NCBI GenBank assembly: GCA_964594075.1
Contig: CAZQKW010000008.1
Span: 1-64,000, forward strand
Length of the DNA: 64,000 bases
Direction of reading: 5' to 3'
DNA from: CAZQKW01 sp964594075
Lineage (GTDB): Bacteria; Desulfobacterota; WTBG01; CAIYCZ01
Part shown: positions 6,260 to 16,031 of the stretch, one piece after another
Numbering within the stretch: position 1 is the stretch's first letter
How the letters are laid out: the number at the start of each line of letters is the position of its first letter
Position numbers and translations under genes: made by a program
The notes under the pieces: model-generated
Seen by the model: only the letters and a program-made list of their open reading frames with translations
Databases searched by the model: none
Told to the model about the DNA's origin: nothing

Positions 6260-8317
6260 GTGCTATGTAGAGCGCACACACAGAGTTTTTTAGCAACAGA
6301 TAAAGAGCCGGCAGTGAAATCGGTAAAAAAACAAACTAATAATGCTGTAGCACCAGCATGTCATGAAGGACAGACATTTGGTCTAAAAGTTCCGACAGTT
6401 GCCATTTTAGGCAATCCGAACGTGGGGAAGAGCGTTCTGTTTAATGCCCTTACCAAAACTTATGTGACCGTATCAAATTATCCGGGAACTACAGTAGAGG
6501 TGTATCGCGGCAAAGCACTTATTGGCGGTCAGGAATTTCGGATAATTGACACCCCCGGCATGTACTCTTTATCGCCAATAACTGAGGAAGAGCGTGTGGG
6601 CCGCTCTCTATTGCTTCAAGAAAAACCAGATATTGTGCTCCATGTAATAGATGCCAAAAATATTGAACGCATGCTCCCTCTAACTCTCCAACTTATAGAG
6701 GCTGGGTTTCGCGTTATTTTGGTTGTTAATATGCTTGATGAGGCAACTGAGCTGGGTATTACAATTGATGTTCAGAAGTTAGAGCACCATCTCAGCATTC
6801 CTGTTGTGCCCATTGTTGCCGTCAAACATGAGGGGATTCCGGATCTTATTGAAAAACTGAAAAGCCGCATTGATAAATCACCGCACATTATACATTACGG
6901 CGCTGAAATTGAGGATGCATTAGATCGGCTTATTCCCATGCTTCCTGACAACTGTTTTATTTCTAAACGAATGTTGGCACTGCTGGCATTGGCAGAAGAT
7001 CAGGAAATAAGTGATTGTATAAAACAACAGTCGGGTGAAAAAATATGTGAAATAAATAAAATCATAACATCAACGCGGACACGCTTGTCTGTTTCCCCGG
7101 ACTTTATTATCACCATGAAGCGTCAGGAAGAAACACGGGCGCTGCTTCAGGAGGTCATAACCTACCCTTCCGTACACCGTAAAGGGTTCAAGGAATTTTT
7201 AAGTCATCTTACAATGAACCCGTGGGCAGGTCCTGTAATTTTATTTCTGGTGCTGTACTGTGCGCTCTATAAATTTGTTGGTGAGTTTGGAGCGGGGACG
7301 CTTGTAGATTTTATTGAAACCGTGGTCTTTGAGGAGCGAATCAACCCATTGATTTCCTCTCTGTTTATTACTTTTGTGCCGTGGGAAGTGGTGCAAGATT
7401 TATTTATCGGCGAATACGGAATCTTTACTCTTGGCCTGCGGTATGCCGTTGCTATTATTTTGCCTATTGTCGGTACCTTCTTTTTTGCCTTTTCCATTAT
7501 GGAGGACAGCGGCTATTTTCCCCGTATGGCAATGCTTATAGACCGACTTTTCAAAAATATTGGTCTTAACGGACGGGCGGTAATCCCTATGGTGCTTGGT
7601 TTTGGCTGCGACACAATGGCCACTATGGTAACGCGGGTGCTTGAAACTAAACGTGAGCGGATCATTGCCACTCTTCTTCTTGCGCTTGCCGTGCCCTGTT
7701 CCGCTCAATTGGGGGTAATTCTGGGTATATTGTCTGGAAAACCGAAGGCCCTGTTAATCTGGGTGTTGTTTATTATGCTTATTTTCTTGCTTATTGGTTT
7801 TCTAACCGCAAAGCTGATGCCCGGCGAAGGCCCCAGCTTCTATATGGAAATACCTCCCTTGCGCCTGCCAAAGCTGAGCAATGTGCTGGTAAAAACTTAC
7901 ACCCGAATGCAGTGGTATTTTGCAGAAATAGTTCCCTTGTTTATTGTCGCCAGCGTTCTTATCTGGATTGGAAATCTGACCGGTTTGTTTCAGTTTTTGG
8001 TATTCTTGTTCAAACCGCTGGTTGCATTTATGGGACTGCCGTCGGAAGCAGCGGTGGTGTTTTTGTTCGGTTTTTTCCGCCGAGATTACGGCGCCGCGGG
8101 CTTATATGACCTCAGCGCACAATTAACCGGCAATCAGATGCTGGTTGCCGCCGCAGCGTTGACTCTTTTTCTGCCGTGCGTAGCCCAGTTTCTCGTCATG
8201 AAAAAGGAACGGGGTTTGAAAACTGCGCTTGCTATAAGCGCGTTTATCTTTCCATTTGCATTTTTGATGGGTAGCGTGCTGCACCATCTGCTCATTATTT
8301 TAGGTGTAGTCTTATGA
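6260..8317 (+). CDS. feoB: Ferrous iron transporter FeoB
   Basis: Imports Fe(II) across the inner membrane. The 685-residue protein has a cytoplasmic G domain with GNPNVGKS (G1, 51-58), YPGTT (G2, 74-78), DTPG (G3, 97-100) and NMLD (G4, near 156). A helical linker and about eight hydrophobic segments of two gate domains follow, with the family signature FFRRDYGAAGLYD. The annotated start is GTG at 6260, without a good Shine-Dalgarno. An in-frame GTG at 6314 is an alternative, since the first 40 residues are poorly conserved. A Fur box lies upstream, and its stop overlaps the next gene (ATGA). Confidence 0.95.
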   Translation: MLCRAHTQSFLATDKEPAVKSVKKQTNNAVAPACHEGQTFGLKVPTVAILGNPNVGKSVLFNALTKTYVTVSNYPGTTVEVYRGKALIGGQEFRIIDTPGMYSLSPITEEERVGRSLLLQEKPDIVLHVIDAKNIERMLPLTLQLIEAGFRVILVVNMLDEATELGITIDVQKLEHHLSIPVVPIVAVKHEGIPDLIEKLKSRIDKSPHIIHYGAEIEDALDRLIPMLPDNCFISKRMLALLALAEDQEISDCIKQQSGEKICEINKIITSTRTRLSVSPDFIITMKRQEETRALLQEVITYPSVHRKGFKEFLSHLTMNPWAGPVILFLVLYCALYKFVGEFGAGTLVDFIETVVFEERINPLISSLFITFVPWEVVQDLFIGEYGIFTLGLRYAVAIILPIVGTFFFAFSIMEDSGYFPRMAMLIDRLFKNIGLNGRAVIPMVLGFGCDTMATMVTRVLETKRERIIATLLLALAVPCSAQLGVILGILSGKPKALLIWVLFIMLIFLLIGFLTAKLMPGEGPSFYMEIPPLRLPKLSNVLVKTYTRMQWYFAEIVPLFIVASVLIWIGNLTGLFQFLVFLFKPLVAFMGLPSEAAVVFLFGFFRRDYGAAGLYDLSAQLTGNQMLVAAAALTLFLPCVAQFLVMKKERGLKTALAISAFIFPFAFLMGSVLHHLLIILGVVL

Positions 8318-8505
8318 AATGTCCCTTATGCGGTTTTATATTTGATGCTGAACGGGCGCGCAGTGGCTGTGGTGCTTGTCATATTATCGGTTCATGCAAA
8401 TTGTTGCGCTGTCCAAACTGCGGCTATGAAACACCACCTGAACCAGCGTTCATCAAAAAATTAAGAAATTGGGAAATACGCGATGGAAATAAGTCAAAGC
8501 ATTGA
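8314..8505 (+). CDS. Small Cys-rich zinc-ribbon protein of the feo operon
   Basis: A 63-residue protein with CPLCGF at the N-terminus, CGAC and CK in the middle and CPNCGYE near residue 34, suggesting one or two zinc or iron-sulfur knuckles. Its ATG overlaps the feoB stop by four bases, and its end overlaps the downstream repressor by 23 bases, so the three genes are translationally coupled. Small Cys-rich proteins next to feoB occur in other anaerobes (FeoC-like in position), but its function is unknown. Confidence 0.75.
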   Translation: MKCPLCGFIFDAERARSGCGACHIIGSCKLLRCPNCGYETPPEPAFIKKLRNWEIRDGNKSKH

Positions 8506-9127
8506 AGAAATTCTTGAAGGTCTATGGGTGCATACGCAGGAAAAAAACGAGGAATCTGCTGAATTAGACTCGTTTAATGAAGAAGATAGGTTTCTTATCG
8601 AACGAATGGTAATGGATGATTTAATTGTCTCCTCAAACGGCAAAATTTTTCTAACAAAAAAGGGGCTGGAACATGGCAGGGATATTATCCGGCGGCATCG
8701 TTTGGCGGAGCTGCTTTTGACGAAAGTTCTTGATGTTACAGAAAGAGACCTTGTCCATGAAACCGCCTGCGGTTTTGAACATATTTTGCGCAAAGGAATT
8801 GATGACAAGATCTGTACTTTACTTGGCCACCCTCAACATTGTCCGCATGGTAAACCTATTCCGCCGGGACAATGCTGCAAAAAAAAAGACGAGCAGGTGA
8901 GACAAATAGTCCCTCTCTCAAAAATTAAGCCAGGAATCATAGGCAAAATTGCGTATTTGCATACTAACAATTCAACCGAACTTAAAAAACTTTTGGTTAT
9001 GGGTCTTTTTCCGGGCACCATAATACAGTTAATGCAAAAGTTTCCTTCCTATGTTTTTAGAATAGGCTACACCCAATTTGCAGTTGACAAAAAAATTGCC
9101 GACGAAATCTATGTTAAAATTACGTAA
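8483..9127 (+). CDS. DtxR/MntR-type metalloregulator with C-terminal FeoA domain
   Basis: The N-terminal 65 residues match the DtxR winged-helix domain (DDLIVSSNGKIFLTKKGLEHG). The metal-binding/dimerisation domain follows, with RHRLAELLL, VHETACGFEH and GHPQHCPHGKPIPPG, which supply the usual Cys/His/Glu ligands. Residues 135-214 form a FeoA/SH3-like domain, so this gene may supply both a repressor and the FeoA-like partner of FeoB. It is coupled to the upstream Cys-rich gene by overlap. The operon thus encodes a Fur and a DtxR family regulator side by side. Confidence 0.85.
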   Translation: MEISQSIEEILEGLWVHTQEKNEESAELDSFNEEDRFLIERMVMDDLIVSSNGKIFLTKKGLEHGRDIIRRHRLAELLLTKVLDVTERDLVHETACGFEHILRKGIDDKICTLLGHPQHCPHGKPIPPGQCCKKKDEQVRQIVPLSKIKPGIIGKIAYLHTNNSTELKKLLVMGLFPGTIIQLMQKFPSYVFRIGYTQFAVDKKIADEIYVKIT

Positions 9128-9269
9128 TAGAAATTTCTCCTTGCACATTCATCTCCTGCCTACACCACACTCTGCAACAAAATGCTTGACTTTTTAGTAA
9201 GAGAGTGTTACTGAGAAGTAGTCTTTTAAACTACTAATAATGCACATGCCCCCTGCAGTGAGGAAACCC

Positions 9270-10064
9270 ATGAATGGCATAAAAGCTTTTTTAGTCGTTC
9301 TGCTGGTGATGCCCCTTGGTCACGCTTGCACAGTTCTTGCTTTGCGCCTATCTACTCAGGGCCAGATCGCAGTCACCATAATCTGTGTTATGCTGGCAGC
9401 AGCTCTCATGTATATATCCACGTTTATTATGTCCTCTTCATGGGATACCTTCTGTGGTTTGATTGCCGGAACGCTGCTGTGGGCAGGTCTGGTGGAAATA
9501 GGGTTTAAACTCGGGGCAGATGCAATCAACGCTGATGAACAAAAAGTCATGGAGCTAACGCTTGCAATAATTATCCCTCTGGTTCTTTACCTGTTGTTCA
9601 ACGAAAACGCCCGCTGCACTCTTTTTGTCTCCTTGCGAAAATTGCTCTGCACACAAAAAAGTGCCGCCAGAGAAATACCGATTGAAAACTGGGGTCCTCG
9701 CACCGCATTTAAAATGTTTACCGTAATCTGGATTGGACATGTGTCCCTGTTTTTTACCTATGATACCGATTTTTTCGGCGTTCAAAGTCTGTTTTGCAAA
9801 ATTTTCTTCCTTGTTTGTCTAATCGGCGGAACGTATCTTTTCTACCGGCTGACAAAAGCAGAGGAGTTGGGGTTCGCCTACCGTTATGCAATCCCCACAG
9901 TCGTTGTTATCTGGAGCTGCATCGAAACACTTGTCAAGTGGAAGATTCTGTCCGAGCCGTGGATTACGCTCAACCCGGCATTCCTCATTATTGTGGTCGG
10001 GTTATTTGCGTTTACAATTTTTCTTATTGTGAAAGTCGAAAAGGCTAAAAAGATAGCCCAATAA
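9270..10064 (+). CDS. Polytopic membrane protein of unknown function
   Basis: A 264-residue integral membrane protein with about seven hydrophobic segments spread over its length and a Lys-rich C-terminal end (KVEKAKKIAQ). I see no recognisable motif. The ATG at 9270 is chosen because GAGG at 9260-9263 lies six bases upstream; an in-frame ATG at 9240 would add ten residues. It stands alone on the plus strand and converges with the secreted-protein gene 14 bases downstream. Confidence 0.7.
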   Translation: MNGIKAFLVVLLVMPLGHACTVLALRLSTQGQIAVTIICVMLAAALMYISTFIMSSSWDTFCGLIAGTLLWAGLVEIGFKLGADAINADEQKVMELTLAIIIPLVLYLLFNENARCTLFVSLRKLLCTQKSAAREIPIENWGPRTAFKMFTVIWIGHVSLFFTYDTDFFGVQSLFCKIFFLVCLIGGTYLFYRLTKAEELGFAYRYAIPTVVVIWSCIETLVKWKILSEPWITLNPAFLIIVVGLFAFTIFLIVKVEKAKKIAQ

Positions 10065-10078
10065 ATATCATCGCCCGT

Positions 10079-10525
10079 TCAGTGCGTGGATGTAGAGACT
10101 TCTGTCCCGCGTTCTGGCCAGAAAAAATACACAATAGATTGTCCGCCTTGTGTTATCTGCACTTTTTGACTCAATGTTGTTTCTTCCAAGGTAGCGGTGA
10201 CAGTATAGTTACCTGGAGAGAGTTTGGCAAAAAACCAGGGTCCCTCAGATTGAACTGCAAGCACAGTTGTCCCGTTTTCCTCTTTTATCTTTAGCGCAAT
10301 GTCTGGAAGGTATGCTCCTCCTTTTGTGGCACACACAACTTTTAAATTAAAATCTCTGCTTTTTTGACTCAATGCATCCCTCTCATCCGAACCAATACCG
10401 CCGCTCATGTAGGGGATGTTTATCCCAACACTATCACCGCCGGCAAGCACAGCAAAGTTTTCCGAGAAACTCAATGCAGGATAACACAAAATAATAAACC
10501 CTCCGATAATTATCTTTGTCAGCAT
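10079..10525 (-). CDS. Secreted carboxypeptidase-regulatory-like protein
   Basis: A 148-residue protein with a clear Sec signal peptide (hydrophobic residues 5-19, likely cut near ALSFS-E) and no membrane anchor after it. Residues 65-140 look like a small beta-sandwich of the carboxypeptidase regulatory/Cna-B-like type (LSPGNYTVTATLEETTLSQKVQITQGG). It is probably periplasmic. GGGAGGGA precedes the ATG. Last of three minus-strand genes after the SLC13-type transporter and the DUF169 protein; the function is unknown. Confidence 0.75.
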   Translation of the reverse strand: MLTKIIIGGFIILCYPALSFSENFAVLAGGDSVGINIPYMSGGIGSDERDALSQKSRDFNLKVVCATKGGAYLPDIALKIKEENGTTVLAVQSEGPWFFAKLSPGNYTVTATLEETTLSQKVQITQGGQSIVYFFWPERGTEVSTSTH

Positions 10526-10592
10526 GGCATCTTCCCTCCCTAAATTATTTGCACTGTTTTACGGTATAGTGACTATCTCAAATATTACACGA

Positions 10593-11306
10593 TTAAGAAG
10601 CCAGCGATCTGTAGAGGTTATTGATATACTCAGCAGTCGGCTTAATCTGGTCGGCTATCTCCAGCAGTTTGACATACGGAAAGGTATAAGTGAGTTCGTC
10701 CTTCCCCAATCCGCCAAACACCCGCCATGCAGTATCGCTTACAGAAAAACAGGGATCTCCGGTTACAAATGAATAGCGAATGTTAAAAATGCAGGAGCCG
10801 CTCCCACCAAAACCGCGTGAGTAGTCGCCAAGGTATGAGCGACAACGATTGAGGATATCTGTCTGATGGGGGGTAACAATAAGAAACACCAAATCCGGGT
10901 CATCAATCTTAGCAAGCGGGCCGACAACAATTCCGACGCTATTTTTTTCTGGATATTTAAAAAAACTGTCCACCTTTGCATAATAGGCCGCAACCGTATC
11001 AGCATCTTTGTGTATGCGGTACGCTTCATTCTGCTCCTGCATGAATTCTATAAACCGGTCCTGCGGCATTCGTTCACAGGCGCCGGTTCCTAAAAGTGAC
11101 ATGAAACAGCCCAGGTTTTTACGCGTAACATACCGTACCTGTTTTTCTCTCAGCAGTTCTCCCAGCAAAGCACACATGCCCGGCACTGCCTGCCCTTCAT
11201 ATTGAGGAATGTCAGCTGGCGGTTCTTTTACTGTTTTCAAGGCGATTATTTCTTTCTGGATTTCAAGATCTTCCTTTAGCGTTTGAATAAGTTCCTCTTT
11301 GGTCAT
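10593..11306 (-). CDS. DUF169 (COG2043) family protein
   Basis: A 237-residue soluble protein matching DUF169: an N-terminal helix, the segment VRYVTRKNLGCFMSLLGTGACE, and the C-terminal GSGSCIFNIRYSFVTGDPCFSVSDTAWRVFGGL with conserved Gly/Cys residues. The family is widespread in anaerobes and has no established biochemical role. The ATG at 11306 is preceded by AAGGAG at the right distance; the GTG three bases upstream is less well spaced. It lies 33 bases after the transporter gene, so they are probably co-transcribed. Confidence 0.8.
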   Translation of the reverse strand: MTKEELIQTLKEDLEIQKEIIALKTVKEPPADIPQYEGQAVPGMCALLGELLREKQVRYVTRKNLGCFMSLLGTGACERMPQDRFIEFMQEQNEAYRIHKDADTVAAYYAKVDSFFKYPEKNSVGIVVGPLAKIDDPDLVFLIVTPHQTDILNRCRSYLGDYSRGFGGSGSCIFNIRYSFVTGDPCFSVSDTAWRVFGGLGKDELTYTFPYVKLLEIADQIKPTAEYINNLYRSLAS

Positions 11307-11339
11307 CACCGTCTCCTTATTTTATTTAAAATTAACCTA

Positions 11340-12905
11340 TCAACATAGTCCCACCAACGGCAGCAGGATTCTCAACCCAATCCATATTATAATAATAGAC
11401 ACTATATCAAAGATAACCCCGGTGCGTATCATTTTAGTAATCGGGACCATCCCTGATCCATACACAATCGCATTGGGCGGCGTTGATACCGGCAGCATGA
11501 AAGCGAGGCTTGTCCCCAGAGCAGCCCCCACGGCGGGCGGAACTGGATTGACCTGAGCTGCCAGAGCAAGCGATATTACAACCGGCACTGCCATATTAGC
11601 CGCAGCCGTGTTGGACGTTACTTCGGTGATGAGCATTGCAGTAACAATTGCCACCAACGTTATGCCCCAGAGCGACGTTGCGCCACTCAATTCCAGGATT
11701 TTAGATCCCGCAACACTTGCAAGCTTTGTCTCAAACATAAGATTGCCCAAAGTCAGACCACCGCCGAACAGCAGCAATGTTCCCCAGTCAATCTTCGCTG
11801 CCTGCTCCCATGAAATAGTAAATTCCCGTTTCTGCCAGTTGACCGGCAGCACAAACAGCAGTCCAGCGCCGATTAGTGCGGCTGCCCCTTCTGGAATGAT
11901 CTCATTATATGCTTGATAAACTGGTGCACTTGTGCCGTAAATAAGCGCCAGAAAACCAGGCGCAATCCACAGAAGAATCGTGATAAAAAACGCGATGCAG
12001 GCATTCTTCTCGCCTTTGCTCAAAGGTCCGAGAGCGCACAGCTCGCTGTGCATATACTCGCGCTGGCCTTCAACTCGCTTTATCTCAGGTTTGTGGAGAC
12101 AATACATAATCAGATACAGCAGGACAAAAATAACACTGGTAATCGGGACGGCAAACAGCATCCATTGAAAAAATGGTATTTTTACATGTGCCAACTTTTC
12201 AATCATGCCAATCCCGATAAGGTTGGGCGGTGTTCCCACTGGCGTTCCTATGCCGCCAACAGAAGAGGCATAGGCTGCCATGAGCATCATACCGGTCCCG
12301 TACTTCAATTGCATTGGGTTGATCGTGCTTCCAGACCTTTTTTCTGTCATTTCCGCAGTCGCATAGATAATACCCAACGCAATGGGGTACATCATCGCAG
12401 TGGTTGCCGTGTTGCTGATCCATGCTGAAAGACATACTGCAATGGCGCCAAAAGCAAATAAAATACGCCCAGTACTATTGCCAACCCATTTTAGTGAAAG
12501 AATTTTGAACGCACAGCGTCGGTCAAACCCGTGAGCAGCCATTGCTTCAGCCAGAATAAAACTGCCCAGAAATACAAATATAATCGGATCTGCAAAGGGA
12601 GCAAAGACGGTCTTAGCGCCGGCAATGCCACATACTACACAGAGAATAGCACCCAGCAGCGCGGTTACCGGAATGGGGATAGGTTCTGTAACCCACCAAA
12701 TTACTACCCAGCTTACAATTGCTAAGAGGCGGTGAGCCTTGCCGTCAATTGAGGGAATCGGGATAAGAAACAGCATGATTCCGGCTACTGGTCCGAGAAA
12801 AAGCCCGATGCTATTTCTCAACCGTTCAAAATGTTCTTCTGTTGATGAAATTGTTTCTTGGACTGCACGAGATGATATGTCAGCCCCGCGCCCACGACTT
12901 CCCAC
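11340..12905 (-). CDS. SLC13/DASS-family sodium:carboxylate symporter
   Basis: An inner-membrane transporter of the divalent anion:Na+ symporter family. It has about 12 hydrophobic segments and both SNT motifs (SNTATTAMM and TSNTAAANM) that form the sodium and carboxylate sites. Also present are GIGTPVGTPPN and the C-terminal LPVSTPPNAIVYGSG signature. The likely substrate is a dicarboxylate such as succinate or malate, but sulfate cannot be excluded. The start is GTG at 12905, six bases from AGGAGG (12912-12917), giving 521 residues; the longer frame to 12962 adds a poorly conserved leader. Confidence 0.88.
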   Translation of the reverse strand: MGSRGRGADISSRAVQETISSTEEHFERLRNSIGLFLGPVAGIMLFLIPIPSIDGKAHRLLAIVSWVVIWWVTEPIPIPVTALLGAILCVVCGIAGAKTVFAPFADPIIFVFLGSFILAEAMAAHGFDRRCAFKILSLKWVGNSTGRILFAFGAIAVCLSAWISNTATTAMMYPIALGIIYATAEMTEKRSGSTINPMQLKYGTGMMLMAAYASSVGGIGTPVGTPPNLIGIGMIEKLAHVKIPFFQWMLFAVPITSVIFVLLYLIMYCLHKPEIKRVEGQREYMHSELCALGPLSKGEKNACIAFFITILLWIAPGFLALIYGTSAPVYQAYNEIIPEGAAALIGAGLLFVLPVNWQKREFTISWEQAAKIDWGTLLLFGGGLTLGNLMFETKLASVAGSKILELSGATSLWGITLVAIVTAMLITEVTSNTAAANMAVPVVISLALAAQVNPVPPAVGAALGTSLAFMLPVSTPPNAIVYGSGMVPITKMIRTGVIFDIVSIIIIWIGLRILLPLVGLC

Positions 12906-13106
12906 GTTTTGCCTCCTAAAACCAATTTGAATACTATAACAAAACGCAATTGCATAAAACAACTAAATGCATGGAAAGGAACGACATTATTTTCTGTGCA
13001 ACTCTGTATTTTTATTGACACGCCTATTTTACTATTTTATAAAATCACAATTATTACAACTAATGCTTTTTAATCAGATAAAATTTTTCATATCTGGAAT
13101 CCAAAG

Positions 13107-14285
13107 GTGGCAGGTGAGTTCCTCGAATTTGATAATGTTTCCAAACACTTTGGCAGTGTTCGCGCAGTTAATCAGGTTACACTTTCTGTAAAACGGGGCG
13201 AGTTTTTCTCTCTTTTGGGCCCCAGCGGCTGCGGAAAAACAACCCTGCTCCGCATTCTTGCGGGATTTGAAAAACCTGACACCGGCCGCGTCATTCTCAG
13301 CGGTGAGGACATCACCGCCCTTCCCCCCAATAAGCGCAAAGTTAATACCATCTTTCAAAGCTATGCTCTGTTTCCGCATTTGACGGTTCGCGAAAATATT
13401 GCCTTTGGTTTGCGCATCGCCCGGCGTTCCAGACTAGAGATTGATAATGAAGTTGATCGCATGTTGAGTTTAATTCAGATGGAGGATCAGGCTCACAAAC
13501 GTCCGGACCAGATTAGCGGTGGCCAGAAACAGCGAGTCGCCGTTGCCCGTGCGCTGATCAATAAACCGCAGGTGCTCTTGCTTGATGAACCACTGGCAGC
13601 GCTGGATCTGAAGCTGCGCCAGCGTATGCTCATTGAACTTGATCTGATTCATGACGAAGTGGGCATTACGTTTTTGTATGTTACCCACGACCAGGGTGAA
13701 GCCATGAGCCTGAGTGATCGGATTGCAGTTATGAACTGTGGAACTATTGAACAGCTTGGTACGCCTGCGGAGATTTATGAAGCGCCCCGCTCAAGCTTTG
13801 TCGCGGCCTTTATTGGGGACACTAATTTTTTTGAGGGTCAGGTTGTAGAGGTTGTTGACACTGACTACATTAAGCTGTCAATTGATGGGTTCCCTGATGT
13901 GCTTTGCTTTAACGATAAGCAGATGCGTAACGGTAATCTTGTGTTCTTGAGCGTCCGACCGGAAAAAATCCGCATTTCGCGCGAGCAGCCCGAACGTAAG
14001 ACCTTTCACAATCTCGTCCCGGCGCATGTGGAAGATGTCATCTACCTTGGCGCCCATACAAAATACTGGGTGCGTGTTCAGGACTACCGCATCGCCGTTG
14101 TCCGCCAGCACAACCGATTCCTTCTTGATGAACAGCCGATCAGATGGCATGAAGATGTTTGGATATCGTGGCATGCTGACGATGGGTTTATGCTTGAGCG
14201 TTACAGCGAGCAGGATGAGAATCTGATGGGTTTGCCTCCGGAAAAGGTCGGCGAAAATAATATTGATGACACAAAACGTTTTTAG
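13107..14285 (+). CDS. potA: Spermidine/putrescine ABC transporter ATPase PotA
   Basis: An ABC ATPase that powers polyamine import. It has Walker A GPSGCGKTT (near residue 38), the Q-loop FQSYALFP, signature ISGGQKQR, Walker B LLLDEP, the H-loop VTHDQGEA and a C-terminal TOBE regulatory domain (about 270-370). The 392 residues are typical for PotA. The GTG start at 13107 is weakly supported. First of potABCD; potB follows after 45 bases. Confidence 0.93.
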   Translation: MAGEFLEFDNVSKHFGSVRAVNQVTLSVKRGEFFSLLGPSGCGKTTLLRILAGFEKPDTGRVILSGEDITALPPNKRKVNTIFQSYALFPHLTVRENIAFGLRIARRSRLEIDNEVDRMLSLIQMEDQAHKRPDQISGGQKQRVAVARALINKPQVLLLDEPLAALDLKLRQRMLIELDLIHDEVGITFLYVTHDQGEAMSLSDRIAVMNCGTIEQLGTPAEIYEAPRSSFVAAFIGDTNFFEGQVVEVVDTDYIKLSIDGFPDVLCFNDKQMRNGNLVFLSVRPEKIRISREQPERKTFHNLVPAHVEDVIYLGAHTKYWVRVQDYRIAVVRQHNRFLLDEQPIRWHEDVWISWHADDGFMLERYSEQDENLMGLPPEKVGENNIDDTKRF

Positions 14286-14330
14286 AGTAGCGGCGCGCTG
14301 TCTATCTTTCAGACACCATGGTTCATATGT

Positions 14331-15224
14331 ATGGGACTAAAAAACAGCATGAAAATTCTGCGCAGCAGTGTTAATGAATGGCTGATAACGTTTCCGTCTC
14401 TATCCTGGCTTGTTATATTATTTCTTATTCCCACCCTCATTGTCTTTGCCATTACGTTTAAGCCGACTGATCCATATGGCGGCATAGGCTCTGGATGGAC
14501 ACTTGAAACCTTGCGCAACCTTGGCAATCCTAATTATCCGTCTCTGATCTGGCGCACCATCTGGCTGAGCGCCGCAACAACGATCATATGCATTGTCCTC
14601 GCCATTCCCACCGGTTATTTTATCGCCCGTGCTGAGAAGCGCTGGCGGCGGGTGTTGCTCTTGTTGGTCATAGTCCCTTTCTGGACCAGCTTTCTTATTC
14701 GCATCTTTGCATGGAAAGTACTGCTGCACCCCGAGGGCTTTATTAAGCAGGTGCTGGTAACTTTATACCTCGTCGGCGCTGATACCTCGCTACTGTATAA
14801 TCCCGGGGCAGTTCTGCTGGTATCGGTGTATACGTTTCTGCCTTTTTCCATTCTTCCCATTTACGCGGCAGCGGAAAAATTTGATTTCCGGCTTATTGAA
14901 GCCGCTCGCGACCTTGGCGCCCATCAGCTGCAGGCTTTTTTCCGAATTTTTCTTCCCGGCATCCGGCGCGGTTTGCTCACGGGAGTCCTGGTAGTGTTGA
15001 TCCCGGCACTCGGATCTTACGTGATTCCTGATATCGTGGGGGGACCCAGCGGTGAAATGCTGGGTAATAAGATTGCCCAGCGGGTTTTTGTTGACCGTAA
15101 CTTGCCTCATGCAAGCGGCTTATCTGCTTTCCTGATACTGGCCGTTCTGCTGCCCATGCTGGCAGTTCTGTTTCTGCAAAAAAAACGAGAACGCGTTACG
15201 CCGATTATTGAGGAGGCTTCATGA
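14331..15224 (+). CDS. potB: Spermidine/putrescine ABC transporter permease PotB
   Basis: A 297-residue inner-membrane permease with six predicted hydrophobic segments. The EAA loop (EAARDLGAHQLQAFFRIFLPGI, near residue 188) contacts PotA. SYVIPDIVGGPSGEMLGNKI near residue 225 is characteristic of PotB. Its stop overlaps the potC start by four bases (ATGA), which indicates translational coupling. Confidence 0.93.
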   Translation: MGLKNSMKILRSSVNEWLITFPSLSWLVILFLIPTLIVFAITFKPTDPYGGIGSGWTLETLRNLGNPNYPSLIWRTIWLSAATTIICIVLAIPTGYFIARAEKRWRRVLLLLVIVPFWTSFLIRIFAWKVLLHPEGFIKQVLVTLYLVGADTSLLYNPGAVLLVSVYTFLPFSILPIYAAAEKFDFRLIEAARDLGAHQLQAFFRIFLPGIRRGLLTGVLVVLIPALGSYVIPDIVGGPSGEMLGNKIAQRVFVDRNLPHASGLSAFLILAVLLPMLAVLFLQKKRERVTPIIEEAS

Positions 15225-15988
15225 AGCGCAGCCGTCTGCCTCTGCTGATAACTGTTTTTGTATTGATATTTTTTTATCTTCCGATACTGGTGCTGGTTAT
15301 CAATTCCTTCAATGCATCGCGCTTTGGCAGCACCTGGGAGGGCTTCTCTCTGCGATGGTATCAGCGTCTGTGGCATGAGCGTGAAATCTGGCTGGCACTG
15401 GAAAACTCGCTGATTATCGGTGTCAGCGCTACTGTGCTTTCAGTCGTGCTGGGAACCACGGCAGCATTTGCTTTGCACCGCTATCAGAGCCGGCTGCAGC
15501 GTATTCATTACACGCTCATTTATACCCCGCTGGTGGTCCCGGAAATTTTAATGGGAATAAGCCTGCTGTTGTTCTTTTCTGCCGTTGGTCTGGAGCTGGG
15601 GTTATTTACGATTTTCCTTGCCCATGTTACGTTTTGTATAAGCTTCGTTGCACTGGTAGTGCTTGGGAGGCTTCAGGATTTTGACTTTTCAATTGTTGAA
15701 GCGGCTCAGGACCTCGGTGCGAACTGGTGGGCTGCCTGCTGGAAAGTACTGCTGCCCCTTCTGGCACCGGGTATCGTGGCTGGGGGGCTGCTGGCATTCA
15801 CTCTTTCCATTGATGATTTCGTAATCAGTTTTTTTGTCGCAGGACCGGGCTCTACAACGCTGCCCATTCGCATTTACAGTATGATCAAGCATGGTTCGCC
15901 GCCGCTCATTAACGCTCTGTCTTCAATTTTATTGCTCTTAACTTTTCTCTCCGTATGGCTAAGTCAACGTCTAACAACCGAAACATAA
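15221..15988 (+). CDS. potC: Spermidine/putrescine ABC transporter permease PotC
   Basis: A 255-residue permease with six hydrophobic segments. The EAA motif (EAAQDLGANWWAACWKVLLPLL, near residue 160) is followed by the PotC-type SIDDFVISFFVAGPGSTTLPI. GGAGG precedes the ATG within the end of potB. It forms the heterodimeric channel with PotB. Confidence 0.93.
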   Translation: MKRSRLPLLITVFVLIFFYLPILVLVINSFNASRFGSTWEGFSLRWYQRLWHEREIWLALENSLIIGVSATVLSVVLGTTAAFALHRYQSRLQRIHYTLIYTPLVVPEILMGISLLLFFSAVGLELGLFTIFLAHVTFCISFVALVVLGRLQDFDFSIVEAAQDLGANWWAACWKVLLPLLAPGIVAGGLLAFTLSIDDFVISFFVAGPGSTTLPIRIYSMIKHGSPPLINALSSILLLLTFLSVWLSQRLTTET

Positions 15989-16031
15989 ACGGTCACATCC
16001 CGGTTCATAAAGCCGGTTTAAATCAACAATG

